From Polytrichum commune (Eukaryota; Streptophyta; Polytrichopsida; Polytrichales; Polytrichaceae), in the NCBI GenBank assembly GCA_950295325.1, contig OX485805.1, forward strand, positions 46,028,758 through 46,092,757: a stretch of 64,000 bases of DNA, written 5' to 3'. This document shows, one piece after another, positions 1-12,900 of the stretch. A program made the position numbers and the translations under genes. A model generated the notes under the pieces. The model did not search any database, was not told the DNA's origin, and was given only the letters and a program-made list of their open reading frames with translations. Within the stretch, counting starts at the first letter, position 1. Every line of letters starts with the position of its first letter.

Positions 1-716
1 ACCGAAACATGTAGCTTAAAGAGTCCATTTGTAGCCTAGATTCAATGCGTAAAACATGATGAGGTTATTTTGGCATGGTCCATTTTATCATAGATGACCG
101 TGAGGATTTCCAATGGCCTAGTGATGGACAACGCTTTATTGGTGTAATAATCATTATGATGGGCCTCTCGCATGTTCACGTGCTTAGATTTATTCAATTG
201 ATGTGCAGCGTAAGACTCGGTCCCAATCGTAATGTATCCAAAGGCGCTTCAATATCTCACATTTGGGACACCGAGCAAACTTGTCACCATGTCTTTTTAT
301 AATGTAATCGCTAAAGTTTATTTTCTTACTCGCACTCAATTTGGACAACAAAATGAACACAATTAACCTTCTCACCAACCGTATTTACATCCAACAAGAG
401 GTCTTTCCATTTCGTTCGAATGGGAAGAACCTTTTCAACAACCTTCACCCCTATCTGGAGTCTATGTGTTTTGTGCAGCATTACGTTAGCAAAATACACA
501 ATGATGGTGGCTAGAGATGCTTGTTGTGTTACTTCTTTAGGTTTCTAGAATCTTAAATTTCCATGATTACAAGATCAACGGCCTTTTTTTGGCATAAGCT
601 GCTTGTCAATTAAATTTTGCTTTAGACACATCATGAATGATATACCATGCCGTACAACACAAATCTATGCTTTCAAGCATGTTCATCTTGCATCCCATCT
701 AATTCACATCTCGGTT
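1..716. other. Leading stretch with no recognisable gene
   Basis: AT-rich sequence with only short overlapping open frames on both strands. I see no coding signature, repeat boundary or RNA gene here. Confidence 0.5.
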
Positions 717-931
717 GGGGGGGGGGGGGGGGTCTGAGATGACCCTAAACTACAAGATGATGGTGGAGAGATACCCAAATCTCAAGGACGAGGTTGGCAA
801 TTCAATTCCCAGCTGTGAAATTTCCTCTCTTCTTGACCGAAAACTTGCTAGGTGGTCAATTGCCTCCTCTGCTTTGGCGCTGGCCTGTCAAAATTATGCC
901 TTACAAAAAAAAACATCTTAAGGGGGGGGGG
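717..931 (+). repeat. Short ORF-bearing element bounded by G runs
   Basis: A 68-codon frame (715-921) lies between a run of about 15 G (718-732) and a run of 10 G (922-931), and ends in an A-rich stretch. The peptide contains SCEISSLLDRKLARW followed by SIASSALALAC. I recall near-identical short unknown proteins repeated many times in conifer transcript sets, so I read this as a copy of a dispersed plant repeat rather than a unique gene. That recollection is unverified. Confidence 0.35.
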
Positions 932-1482
932 GTCACTAATAAAAATCGTAGAAACAACATGCGATAAAAATAAGGTCTAATATATTCATTGTAGATAAAT
1001 TTTGCAAACAACATACATATAATATAGGAGGTTCTAGAATAGTGAAAGATATTCACATGTAAAAATATCATCACATGTAATGGCCTCTTTTATGTAGTTA
1101 GTATATGTAAAATAACGTGGAAATAATTATTAGGGATAGCGGGTCTAGGGTAGGGTTTGTGCTAGTGGATGAAAAGAGATAATTTTTTGTTGAAAAAACT
1201 TGGATGGATGACTTTGCAAGCTGGCTGACTTGAATGTTATTGAACCAACGTATCCAATGTGGAGTTAATATTCTCTACCTACGTGCCAGGAGGGAGAATT
1301 TTAGCGCATTATTTGAATTGCAATCTTCTTTCCAATTTTCTTTGGTAGTATAAGTAAAATAGGGTATTTTTAAATGATTCCCCAAAAAATTGATAATAAT
1401 TGATAAGGTGTTTTAAAATACACCAATCTTTCATGGCCACTTCTCTATGGACTCATCTATGAGTAGTTTTTGGTGTTTACAC

Positions 1483-2040
1483 TCATTTGCAGAGTGGGAA
1501 AACATGTAATGAATCATACTTTTGTAGGCCTTTGCATAGTCGCATGTTGGCTTGGAGTTCCTCTTGGAGCTGCAAATAACAACACTCATGATCATGCAAG
1601 CCAACGCCTTCAAACATAACATTTTGGAGCGGCCACCTACAGAGTGAAAAACATTGAGTGGGATGCACTTCGGAATGAACAAACAACTCAATGATGACAA
1701 CCCCAACATCCTTATTGCCAAGTGGATATTGGTCAACACAATCATGCAGGTGGGTATTATGACAAACACCCTCCGCAACATGAACTCCACTCTCGTTAAG
1801 GAGGACCACCTCCAAGTTCACCCATTTCAATTTGGAAAGCCCGGAACACTCAACAATAGGCTCCGTATGTACAGATGGCAAAAGAGTCGCCAAATGCATC
1901 TCTTCTTCAGCATCATCAATCTCTCCCTCTCCAACGATGTCAAATTCATCCTTAGAATAAGAGGCCATGTCCATCATGTCCCTTGAGGACCGAGCCACAT
2001 TCTCATTGACTCTCTCCATGAATGGAATGACTTCACACAA
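1483..2040 (-). CDS. Unassigned 185-codon open frame
   Basis: The longest open frame outside the recognised elements in the first 6 kb. The N-terminal third is acidic (a DEFDIVGEGEIDDAEEE-type stretch) and the rest has no recognisable domain, signal peptide or membrane segment. A 110-codon frame on the other strand and a second minus frame overlap it, so openness alone is weak evidence. It could be an exon, a retroelement remnant or chance. Confidence 0.2.
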   Translation of the reverse strand: MCEVIPFMERVNENVARSSRDMMDMASYSKDEFDIVGEGEIDDAEEEMHLATLLPSVHTEPIVECSGLSKLKWVNLEVVLLNESGVHVAEGVCHNTHLHDCVDQYPLGNKDVGVVIIELFVHSEVHPTQCFSLCRWPLQNVMFEGVGLHDHECCYLQLQEELQANMRLCKGLQKYDSLHVFPLCK

Positions 2041-2218
2041 CTAGTAAGAAACAATTAAAACAATGAATTCCATGCATTGAGTGTTTTGGGCAATTGACCA
2101 AAACAAAGAAGATTATCAGTCGAGTGACATTAAACTCTCTTTATAGATAGGTAGGTTAGAAACACAAGGTTGAACCAAACAATAGACTTTGGTTGATGGG
2201 TGGCAAGTATTTGGGTAT

Positions 2219-2395
2219 AGATTTTAGTCGACCGACCGAAACCTCCACACCAAGTATGAGGGTGTGGACTTTGGTCGATCGACAAAAACCTCCACACAAA
2301 TCATTAGGGGACGGTTTCGGTTGACGGACCAAAACATGCATACCAAGTATTATGGTTTATTGTTTCAGTCGGTCAACCAAAACCCTCGTATATTA
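2219..2395. repeat. Four-unit minisatellite (~50 bp period)
   Basis: Four diverged units each carry a variant of TTTNGTCGACCGACCAAAA followed by CCTCCACACC or similar. They start near 2221, 2270, 2322 and 2363. The motif alternates between GTCGACCGAC-like and GGTTGACGGACC-like forms, so neighbouring units are partly complementary. Confidence 0.6.
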
Positions 2396-2779
2396 TGGCG
2401 GCATACAAAGGCATGAGCATGGTGTGTACATGCACACGTGTATACTCTTCCATATGAGAAGACACTTTTAGAGCTTGAGGAGGAGAAGAACATTAAGGAT
2501 CGACTTTTTTGGGGAGGCATCTCTTTATACTTCTCCAAGGAGTCTCTAGCACCCCCTAGGATTCCCCGCTTCCTCATTGGATGCTTCATGGATAGATGAG
2601 ATATCTTACACTTCTCTAATTATCCATTGTCCATGGAAAACACATAGGTCAACTATGTCAAATATGATACCATTCAATTCATCTTCTATATTCTTAAGGT
2701 AAATAGATGATAACGTCTAACTTCTATGTATGATAACCGGCTTGGGTAGGTGGATGACTCGCTGTAGGGTCGCCGCAAC

Positions 2780-3275
2780 CCGCGGCTTTTCGTCCACTCT
2801 CCTCTCGTTGGTAATTTAGTTCATAACCGATCCCTCCTCCAAGAATATGGGGTTATCAAAACTCGGCACAATGTTTCATCTATTGAGGGACACATTTATT
2901 CAAAATTCCTAGAGTAGGTCCATGAGCTAATTGGTTTTAAATATGACCCAAAAAACCAGCTCATGTAGGAGAATAACTTGATGCTCCCGCAACTTGTCAT
3001 CCACTCTCCTCTCACTGCTCCCACAACTCGCCATCCACTCTCCTCTAGCTGGTTATCTAATTCATAACCTATCACTCATCCAAGAGTAGAAGGGTTATCA
3101 TAACTTGTCACAATGTTTCATCTATGGATGCACACCATTATTCATAATTCTCATATTATGTTCATGAGGAAATTGGTTAATACATTGACCAATAACCAGC
3201 TCGTTGAGTAGGAGAATGACTTGCCACTCCCACAACTCGTCATCCACTCTCCTCTTGCTGGTTATCTAGTTCACA
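2780..3275. repeat. Tandem repeat, units of ~240 and ~210 bp
   Basis: The block CCACTCTCCTCT followed by a GGTTATCTA-like phrase and TTCATAACC starts at 2794, 3034 and 3244. Units share a CACAATGTTTCATCTAT phrase and an AACCAGCTC phrase. The third unit breaks off near 3270 where coding-like sequence begins. A dispersed copy sits at about 39,900-40,110. Confidence 0.65.
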
Positions 3276-3374
3276 ATTGCCGTCTGCTCACAAGCCTTCC
3301 TGCCATCTTTAGAAATTGTCACAATTTCGAAAGCTCCAAAATCTTGTGTCAGCCAGGAGAAGGAAGCTACGAAG

Positions 3375-4535
3375 TATGGCCGGCCGCGAAGATTTGGTTG
3401 ATATCGTAGTGTGGAAGGAGGATTGGAGTACTCATATATATCCATGATGAATATGTGGTGGAATTGGGGTGCGGGAGGGTCACTGTGAAAGCCTTGGCGT
3501 GGCTAAACAGAAAATACGTGGAAATGATAATGGGAGACAGTGCGCGCATCACTAACGCGAAACTAGTTGAGGTTCTCATGGAATGGGGGATCGATGGAAG
3601 TGAAGTCGACAGTCACGTTGAGTCACTCGGCTCTTTTCTGCAGTTTCTGGCCGTAATTCAGCGGCATGAGACTATGAGGAAGAAGGTGCAAGAAGTAACG
3701 AAGTAGTACCCCTACTCCGATGTCGTTGCTTATGAACATCCATATGAGCTCACCGTAAGGTTTCTGAGGGACTATCTAGTCAAGCCCCGCTTGGCTTGGA
3801 GTTTTACTCTGGCTGAACTCGAGGATGTAGTCCGTCTATTTGAGTTTGGTAACAATCAAATTGATGATGATCCTGTTATTGAGCACATCATTTTCTGAGG
3901 AACAGATGCATGGCGGAAGAATTGTGAAATGTCTTCAGGGATCAAGATCTTTCCATATCAGTAGCTACTACATATCTTATCAAGCCTGTGGCAAAGTGAG
4001 AAGAAGATTCGGTGACCTTCTGGATTTTGTGAGGACTTTCGCTTAGCGGAGCTCGTGTAAGTGTCCCTGGAGACATTGTAACATAGACCAGTGATTTGAT
4101 GGCCTGTGCTCTATCCTAAGCCAGTTCCTAAGTCTTAATTTTGATGAGGCCATGAATCACTCAGTGTATAATTAAGGTGCTTTGTGTTGTGCTTGTGTCG
4201 TTCTTGACCGGTGTTTTCATCAAGTAGATGTATTTGAACTCCATGCTCCTGGCGACTTCTCCGGCGTTATCTATTTCAGTAACCGAAATAAGCGTTGGAT
4301 ATCACATTTCTTCTCAACGCGGCAAAGGTATTCAGCCTTGCCCTGGCCATGCGCTGCATTTCTGTAGAAACAAGATTGTTATCAATCCTATCCACAAATA
4401 TTCCTACAGATGTTCAGATAGTGATTCAAGTCATTCATGTGAAAAGTTCTGCTGACCAGATGATTACCATAATCTTCCAAGAAATTGTAAATGAACCAGC
4501 TCAGTGCTCGATTACAGCGCAAGGTTCTTTGTGAT
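3375..4535 (+). pseudogene. Decayed coding-like region of unknown family
   Basis: Consecutive open stretches with non-random protein composition lie in different plus frames and look like one disrupted gene. One is a short frame from 3377 (MAGREDLVDIVVWKEDW). The next is 83 codons at 3455-3706 containing VTVKALAWLNRKYVEMI. Continuations around 3710-3895 (YELTVRFLRDYLVK) and 4180-4534 (LDITFLLNAAKVFSLAL) follow. Frame changes and stops separate them. It could be a multi-exon gene whose splice sites I could not fix, but unpaired frame breaks make a pseudogene more likely. I do not recognise the family. Confidence 0.35.
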
Positions 4536-5718
4536 CGCGACAGTAGGGGGACAAGAGAATATTACGTTTTGCCGCAGACGAATTCACATGTTTCAGTCCG
4601 TCCCTCAACCTCAATGCCCTTGACTCCTCACCATGATATCTCTATAACTGATTTAATTTTCATTTTAAAAATTTTCTGAAGCCACTTTAATTCCATTACT
4701 AAAATATATACAAGACCACCGGCACCCGAAGAAGAAGAAACCAGGGCAAGAGACTTGACATGCCCGGGATGCCCGGGATACCCGCTTCCACCTTGTTTCC
4801 ATCGTTTTGATGGACTATGCCTGCCTGCTGCACTTTTGTGCCACCAAACTACCTGTTTGAACACTGTATGCAGTCTCAACTCTCTTTACAGATTGCACAA
4901 CATAATTACCAACTCAATTCCCTCTTACGAAGAAGATGTGCACTGCCACCCGGCCCAGAATTCAAGACCGCATGATAAACATCAGTTTCCTACCTCCTTA
5001 CTTCAGATGCGAATCCACGCCTAATCACACAGGGCCTGTACATGACACCGGCAGCTGCTGCAAAGTAAATCAATGGCTAAGCTTCCGCGAGGTGAGCACT
5101 TGAGGAAGGAAGCTGCTCCGAAGTGAGGCAAGGTGTGCAGAAAACACGCTGGCCCATTGTCGTTGAAGAGCATCTCCCTGGAAAACACCCCTCTGCAATT
5201 CAATTGCATTTTCAACCAACGTGCAGATGAAATTGTACACAATTGTTCTATTTCGCCAGGCACATTACAGTAGGGTTGACGATGTCCGAAGGAACCAAGC
5301 TTGTAGAATAGTTTCTCAAACTGGGAGGAGTATACTTTTTCTTGAGAGGGGGACCGTTGAGATTTGCCGGGAAAGCGATGCCACATTAGGGCCATTTCAT
5401 TTTTGATACCTTAGGTCCAAATTTTTCCCTCGTTCTCGAGCATTCCTGTTGGTCTCCAATGAATCACCCTAGTACCAAGCCTGTCATAGAAGGTTCAGAG
5501 AAATACTGGCACTTGATCATTGTATGATTCATCAATTGCGTTACATTTTTGATATGCTAGACTCTTAATTTTACACTTGGGCAAATCAAAGAGATCTGCA
5601 ACAGAAAATGAGCATGCAGACTACCATCGTTATTCATGCAATCGTTACACTCAAATTCAGCAAGGAGGAGTAAGATTAAGATTCAAAGTGCAGTCTGCCC
5701 ACGAACGTAGATGCATAT

Positions 5719-5940
5719 ACACTCTAAACTCCAAAATATGATGCTTGTGGCAACCAAAGTGCATGTGATATTTGGAGTTATCTAGTGTTAACATAAGTAC
5801 GTGATAAAAGAGGATTAGTGAGGCATGTGACATTATGGAATAATACAAAGTTAAAATTGCAATAGTGATAATAAATATAATGATGATCATGTGATGCATG
5901 CGAGCATGTGGTTTGAATCTTCTGGTGGTTCATTTTAATG
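5719..5940 (-). repeat. Dispersed repeat, copy 1 (inverted relative to 8,644-8,848)
   Basis: Read on the minus strand this matches 8,644-8,848 over its length. Shared phrases include CATAATGTCACATGC and a TTTGGTTGCCACA phrase near the far end. Both copies keep a short open frame containing YSIMSHA and FGCH. Confidence 0.6.
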
Positions 5941-6958
5941 TCAAAACCCATGATATATGGGAGGGAAACATGACAATACGGAGTGAGATTTAAATTCAAT
6001 GTAAAATCCAACGAATTGGAGTTCTAGCATCATCATTGGTTGGAATTGGTATTTTTATAAAATCTAGATTACAATCTATATCAATTAAACAAATTGTTGG
6101 AATACATGGTCTCTAAGGACCTAGTCCATTGGGGGGCAGAGCCCCGCTTGCCCCCGAAAACATCCATTCTCTAGGGTTTTGGGATATAAGAGACGAAGTG
6201 ACATTTAGGGACTTGACATTACGGAGTTTAGAGGGTTAACTTTATATGATACACAAATTGTCTCATCAGATGCACATGAGGAAGCCCAAATGTTCCAAAA
6301 TCTTGCCGACCTACTAAATTGTCCATCATCAACTCCTTCATAGACTTTTAGTTCCATGTGGTGCAACACGCTTGGATGTATCTAGGGAAACAATATGTTG
6401 TGGCTTCTATGGACTAGATAACCTTCAAGGTCCGGAGGGGTTACTGGACATATCCATTTTGGCAGCTTCTCCTTTCACTCTCTCCTCATGGAGATCGAAA
6501 AGGCCAAATATAAAGGCATGGAAATCGAAGAAGAAGGTTATGCTCTGTGAAAGGCACCCTGTTCCTCGATCATGAAATGCCACCTCATGCGCCAAATGAT
6601 TATGAGATTGAGCAGCCACATGTGAAATATGTAATCTTACCAAGGGCCATTGTAAACAACCAATCACTGAGAAATTCAAGAATTGATAGCTACATACCAA
6701 TTTGCAAAAATTGCATCAAGGTTGACTTTACTTAACCATGTACACATGCATGCAGTATAATATCATAATTATAAAAGTATTACAGCTCATTCATCCTCTT
6801 GTCTTCATAGTAAAAATTGCACAAAATCTAAATAACACTACATCAGGAGAGCAAAATCTTACAAGAGATTGAAGATTCTCTAACGGAAAGCTTCATTACT
6901 TATTTGGAGTGAAACCTTGAAGGAGATTCTCACAATGACCGACCCCCTCTTCTGTCAA

Positions 6959-9900
6959 CTATCTAAGTATAATTTGTTGATCTTCCCCCTCAGTCTCCTC
7001 GGAGATTTTCTTCTCCAACGGCGATTGTAATAACTTCAACTCCTGCAATGAGGCCGCCAAAGATGTCCATGCTTGCCTTAAGTGGTCTCCATTTAGGGTT
7101 TCGTCCTTGCTCTTGGCCAAGGTCACTGCCGTCTGAATGATGTTTCTGATTTCGCGCCCATTGAATTCACCCTCCGAGAATTCAACACTGAGGTCCTCAA
7201 TATTATCCTACACAGTAAACATGGGTTACCATGTTAAGAAGTTGATTTAGAGCTGGGATTCAAACTATTAGAACTCTTAATTTAAGAACGTGTTCTTATT
7301 ACATCGAATATTCTCCTTTTATCAGATATTGTAACAAATTTCCTTATATGGAGAGCTAAGGGGTCTACATGGCAACTGCTGCACAAGAATACCTACTTAT
7401 AATAAATCTTCAAAACATCACCTTCTAGAGAATGATCCAAAACTTTTATGATTTAAGGTTGACAGTGCTATTCCACTCCCTACATAATTTTGCCCCCTAT
7501 ACCCACCTCCCATTAGTATACCCTTATTAAGCTTAATTTTGTCATGGCTCAAGGGTTGCCATTAAGTATGGTGAGTGCCAAGGGAGGGTTCTCAATGGGC
7601 GTGTTGGGCTCTAAGAAAGAGTTCGTGAAGAATAAAAAAGGTAAGGACTTCAAGAGACAAAGGTTAGATGCAATGTAGTTAGTAAATGTTGTGCACCATT
7701 GTAGATGGATTAACTAGTAGAAAAATATGCCAAAAAGAATCACAGCCAAAATTGGTTGCGGTTCTTTTGACCAGCCTGATTTGCAGTCTCTAAATGACTA
7801 CAAATTTGTTTTTTTAATCTTAGCGACTGAAATTGTAGGAATTTGGGGATGTGTAATATATTGTTGGAAAGGTCTTGAAAATGCCTTTCCAACAGTATCT
7901 ACACTCCTAGAAAAAAAATTACAGTCGCAAAACAAAAAAGAACAATCTGTAGTCGTTTAGCAACTGCAGATCTGGCTGGTCAAAACAACCTCAACTAATT
8001 TTGGCTGCGGTTTTTGGGGGCATAGGTTCTACTATTGATTAAGGCTCATAACTCCTTGGTCCATGGGGTTTTAGGACGGACGGAATAAGGCTATAAGAAG
8101 CTAGCTATCAGGTAAAAGGATGGGAAAAGGCTAGGAAGAGATGGAGTAATATCATAAAGGACTTGCTTTTGTAGTTATCTAGTGGCTTAGTCAAGCGCCC
8201 CCTATAGGAGAACATTGAGAAGCTAGCACATGTTGTGGAAACGATTGCCTACTATTCCCTCACACAATTAGGTTGCAAATAAATAATTTAAAACAACTAG
8301 GGGATTGGTTTAAGGGTGAGATTCCATGTATGCCACTTGCCCACCATACTCTAGTGGGAATAAGCACAAATGTAGATGAAATTTGATTGGGGTAGTGTTT
8401 GTATATGCCAACCAACTATTGACAAGTTTTGAGTGTTTAGTGGCCACATGAAAGTCTAGCGACTCATGGTCACAACCCTCCACATTCTAGTTGGCAATCA
8501 TATTGTGGTTGGTTGGTTGCCTTTGTTATCTTCATCATGAGGACACACCCTCTCCTATCCATCAAAACCCTAGGGACCAGATGTGCTCCGTTTTAATCTC
8601 CCTCCTTGTTGTCACATTCCCTTCCCAAATATCATAGTTTTCTACATTAAAATAATCCACCAAAGAATTCAAATTGCACGCTCGCACGCATCACGTTGTC
8701 ATCATTGTCATTATTGGACTGGTGACTTTGTGTTACTCCATAATGTCACATGCTACACTTAATTATTCTCTAGTATCACGCATTCATGTCAACACTACAT
8801 ACGTCCACTTTGGTTGCCACAGGCGTGATATTAGGGGGGTAAGAGTGGAACCGGTTGAATTCGGGAACACTAGGACCTTGAAAAACCCCGGACAACACTG
8901 ACTAGAAGGGAATAATAAGGGAATAATAAGTAGGAGTTGTAAGTTGAAGAAAGAAGAGTATTCATGTTGGTACTCACCCCGAGAAGATTCTCGCCCATCG
9001 TCACCGGCGTGTCATGAAATTGCGGCTGCAGGCGCTGGAGCAACGCCTTCCAGATGGTTGCCCGCGTCTCGCGGTTGTGATTCTCGTAGTGTAAGAACAC
9101 GGAGATGCGAGAACAGAAAGCTTCGTCGAACACCACCACACGATTCGTGGTGAGGAACAAGACGCCGCGAAAGTATTCGAGCTCCCGCAGGAAGATCCCC
9201 GTCATCGCGTTTCTTTTGAGGCTGGCGGATTTGCGGCGTTCGAGGTAGATGTCCGCCTCGTCGAGGAGCACAATTGCACCCCACGACGCAGCAATTCCAA
9301 ACACCATCACCAATGTGGATTCCAGACTCTCAGGTTCTGTGCCGAGCTCAGAGACGCTCAGAGACCACAATGGACAGTGTAGCTTCTCGGCGATAGATTC
9401 GGCCGTGAGGGTTTTCCCTGTCCCCGGCGGACCGTAACAGAGGTTGATGCAACCTTCGCCCTTGTTAGCGATGGGGTCCACTTGTCCCGTGCTGATGGTT
9501 TGATCACCGTTGCACTTGTTTGAGCGGCTGTTTTTTATGGACTCCGATACGAGTCGGTAGAGGAGCTCCTTTCTAACCGGGTCCATCACGAGGGCGTCGA
9601 AAGCTGCGTCATTGAAGATGATGTCGTCGAAACCCATGATCGAGAATGCGCCCCACTTCTTGAGACGAAACGAGAATCCGTAGACGATGGCGGGAGCGTA
9701 CATTCGATCGGGAGTGTCTCTTATGTCCACCGATTCCACTTTCCTGTTGCGAAGCACGTCGGTCGGTGGCATAGCTGCGCCCATGTCGTAGCCCGGATTC
9801 ATCCTCGCAAAGCTTCCGAGGTCGACCATAACCCTGCCGTTGGCTCTCTCCTTCACAAGGACACTGAATGGGCCTCTTCCCCTCATCCAAAAGATCGGCC

Positions 9901-12900
9901 CCTTGTACTCCATGTATCTTTCTTTCGCCAGCATAGAGAGCCAACAGAACTTCTCGCCTCTCTCTAAGAAAGCCTTCTCGGCCCCTGCGGGGTCCTTTGT
10001 GTATCGGAGTGGACGAACAGCACTCAAGTCGGTGAAATCACGATCGCCTTGGTACAAAGTGATAATTCGCTGTGTTGAGTGCTTCCTCCAAGCTTGGCCA
10101 TTGTAATCCCAAGCAGTCAAATTGACCACCAAATTGCATTCACGTTGGCACTGGTACTCTGTCGAATCCACAAATCCACATACTTCTTCATCGCTTTTAT
10201 CACATTGATACACAACCTTCTCGCCCGGTGGGAAAAATGCCCACAACATGTCCCACGACGCACGCTGTTGTTTCACCATAGCTGAATAACTCTCTTCAGT
10301 TTCCTCAAACTCCTTCTCCATGAACCGCAGCAACACCCCGAGTAGAAGATGGAGCTCTGTCATGTTGGTGTCGCCACGTGATGTTCCCGCTGCGAATTCC
10401 CTCCCCTTTTCTGCCAAAGCTTCATGAACATGGAACAAGTCTTTCACCCAGACTCCTGTTCTTTTGGCGTTCAGCGAACTCAATTGACTAGGTAAGAATT
10501 CGGCGAGGACTTTCGCCAACCTCGATGAGTATATGGTTACCCTAACTTGCTCCGCCCATGGCACATCTTTCCTGTGTTGGTAAACAACATCGAAAGGTGC
10601 ACGATCTTTGTCCTTGAGTTCGGGAGTTGATGCTGATCGTTTCATCAATGTCACCTGCCCATACTTATCATACACTGCATCGTAAGCTGGCCATTCCCAT
10701 GTTGACATAGTTTCAAGGGTAGGCTTCGTCTCGTTGCTCTCGGTCTCGCTTTCATACCCGTAATTGTCGTGGTCCTTCGTTAGAATTGTCGGATTTCTTC
10801 GGGCGGAAGGAACCGGTAGATAATCCTTTTTGACCGAAACTTTCCCTGGGCATTCTGGTGCTCTCATTGATCTCTTCTGTTTCAATTCCTTGACGTGTAG
10901 CTCTATTCTGTCTTCGTAGTTCTCTTGAATGGTTTCCTTGGATTTCAGTTCTCCCAATTCTTTAACCTTCTTAATAGGTAGTGATAATTTCAACTTCTGT
11001 GCACATTTGTCTTGGTTCGAAAGAAAGCTTCGAGTGGCGAAGTAGAAAGTCGAAACAACAAGACAACCTCGTTTGAACCAACTCTTCACCTTCTCCTCAG
11101 TGCTGGAAGAAAAAGCAGATACCAAGCATGTTCATCAAGAAATGTGCAAGACACTGAAGCAAGCTAAATCTGTATCATTTGTACATCACCGATCATCAAG
11201 AGGTCTACCATTTATGTGATTGATGTAACTTAGTGTAAGATTGTTGCAGGAACTCAAAGTGTAGCTCAGTATAGTGACACTAACTATAGGTCAAGTTTAG
11301 TATATTTCAGTATAGTTTACTATCTAGAGTCGTGGTTCTTAAGAGTGCACTCAGTATTCTAGTGGAATTCACAGCGACAAGTTGCATGATTCGTCCCAAA
11401 CATGTGATGAATATATGTCAAGAATTTGATGAAGACAACGACAACGACAAAAATTGAACACTGTGTAGAGACATGCCTCTGGGGCAGTATTTGAGTCAAG
11501 AAAGCAATCACCGGTGGCGAAATCACTGCAAGAGCATGATTCATATCTGATTTTCGCACAAACTCATGCACTCCAGATTTCGCCCACAATTGTTGCACAG
11601 CATAGATCACCAGCATTGTTGATGGTAAACCCACACGCAGAACTGCCACACCCAATACATGCACCCATTGAACCATTGCAAGTATATTTCATGCAGCATG
11701 AGATCAATGATCATCCCTCCTTGAAGGTCATGATTTTACATGGTTCGGACCTGCTAAACCGAAAGTAAATCACCGTCGCTGAGCGGTCCTTTCTTTTTCT
11801 TTTCTTTTCTAAATTATATATTTAGACAATGGAATAAATGTACCACACTGTCAGACGTCGCTGTTCGACGCAACTAAAATTCTAAGAATTGAGAAGTATT
11901 TTCTTGCAGGATGCATACACTGAAATCCTACCTGCTCTTAGATTATCCTGTTGAATTGGTACAGCCGAACTGCGGACGCTCACGTCACGATGCCCTTCCA
12001 AATCAATCTTCTTCGTAGCATACACAAACACTTCATCACCTTGTCTTGATGGCAATTGAATGAAGCACCTGTGAATTTCCATCTGACTAGGCCCCTGCTG
12101 CAATGTTCGAAGCAGAGTTTAATAGCCATAGCCTCGTCGCAGACGGCAATTTTATCCAGGCCTTGAAACATTCTCAACAATATGGACAAAACCCGTGAAA
12201 TACCACCTACAGAATTGGCATAACCCCAACTCTTGGGTAAGAATACTCTGAGGTTCTCAATCATTCCACATATGATTTACCTTCTTGAATTTTGTTTCCA
12301 AGGCTGTGCTCCTCGTAGAATTTGAGGCCGTGAGAACAGCTCCACTCAGGTGCAGACCTTCGATTGTCAAATACCCTGCAGCGTCAAACATGTGCACGGA
12401 TACATATAAATTCTGATGACAAAGACAAAGATCACATACGACAGAGTCACACCACCACGTTAGATTTCAGCCTTTGAATTACATCATGTCTGTACTCTTT
12501 GCAGGTCAGACTTAATTAATTTTGCCCTAGGGTTTTGAAACGGGCTTCCTTCTGCCACTATTTAAAGATACAAGGGCTTCCATAGCCATGGCCGGATAAT
12601 GATGACCGACATGCCTGCTGCATATGAAGCCTGTAGGATGACAGGTACTTGATGAGCGTGATCTTCCAGGTTCGAAATCTTCAATCCTTCATCTGCAATT
12701 CAAACAGATCAGTTAATGTTCAAGAAACTGAATCAAGCATGTAAATGCCAATTGTCGCAACTATGATGCTTGGTTATGTCTGTCTGTTTGCTTACCAGTA
12801 AGATGAAAGAGTCGTAACCTATCCAACTGCAGATTGAAGCTCCTGTCAACACTCGTCCCCGCAACCGCAAGATCATTCAACTTGTCCATAATGTCTGCAC

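Larger units (their letters stand above)
7208..8977 (-). other. Last intron of the AAA ATPase gene (1,770 bp)
   Basis: The donor reads GGG then GTGAGTA after the codons for ENLLG, and the acceptor reads TGTGTAG before GATAAT. Both flanking exons are in phase 0, and the joined frame runs from the AAA core into the expected lid helices. The intron holds a Mutator-like MITE (7,715-8,034) and a dispersed repeat (8,644-8,848). Confidence 0.8.

Noticed and set aside
2219-2395. CRISPR array
   Set aside because: Units are diverged and contiguous with no unique spacers, and the surroundings are eukaryotic.
11359-11676. Extra exon of the AAA gene from the 105-codon hydrophobic frame
   Set aside because: No acceptor/donor pair gives the phase needed between exons 4 and 5, and a stop lies just upstream of the frame.
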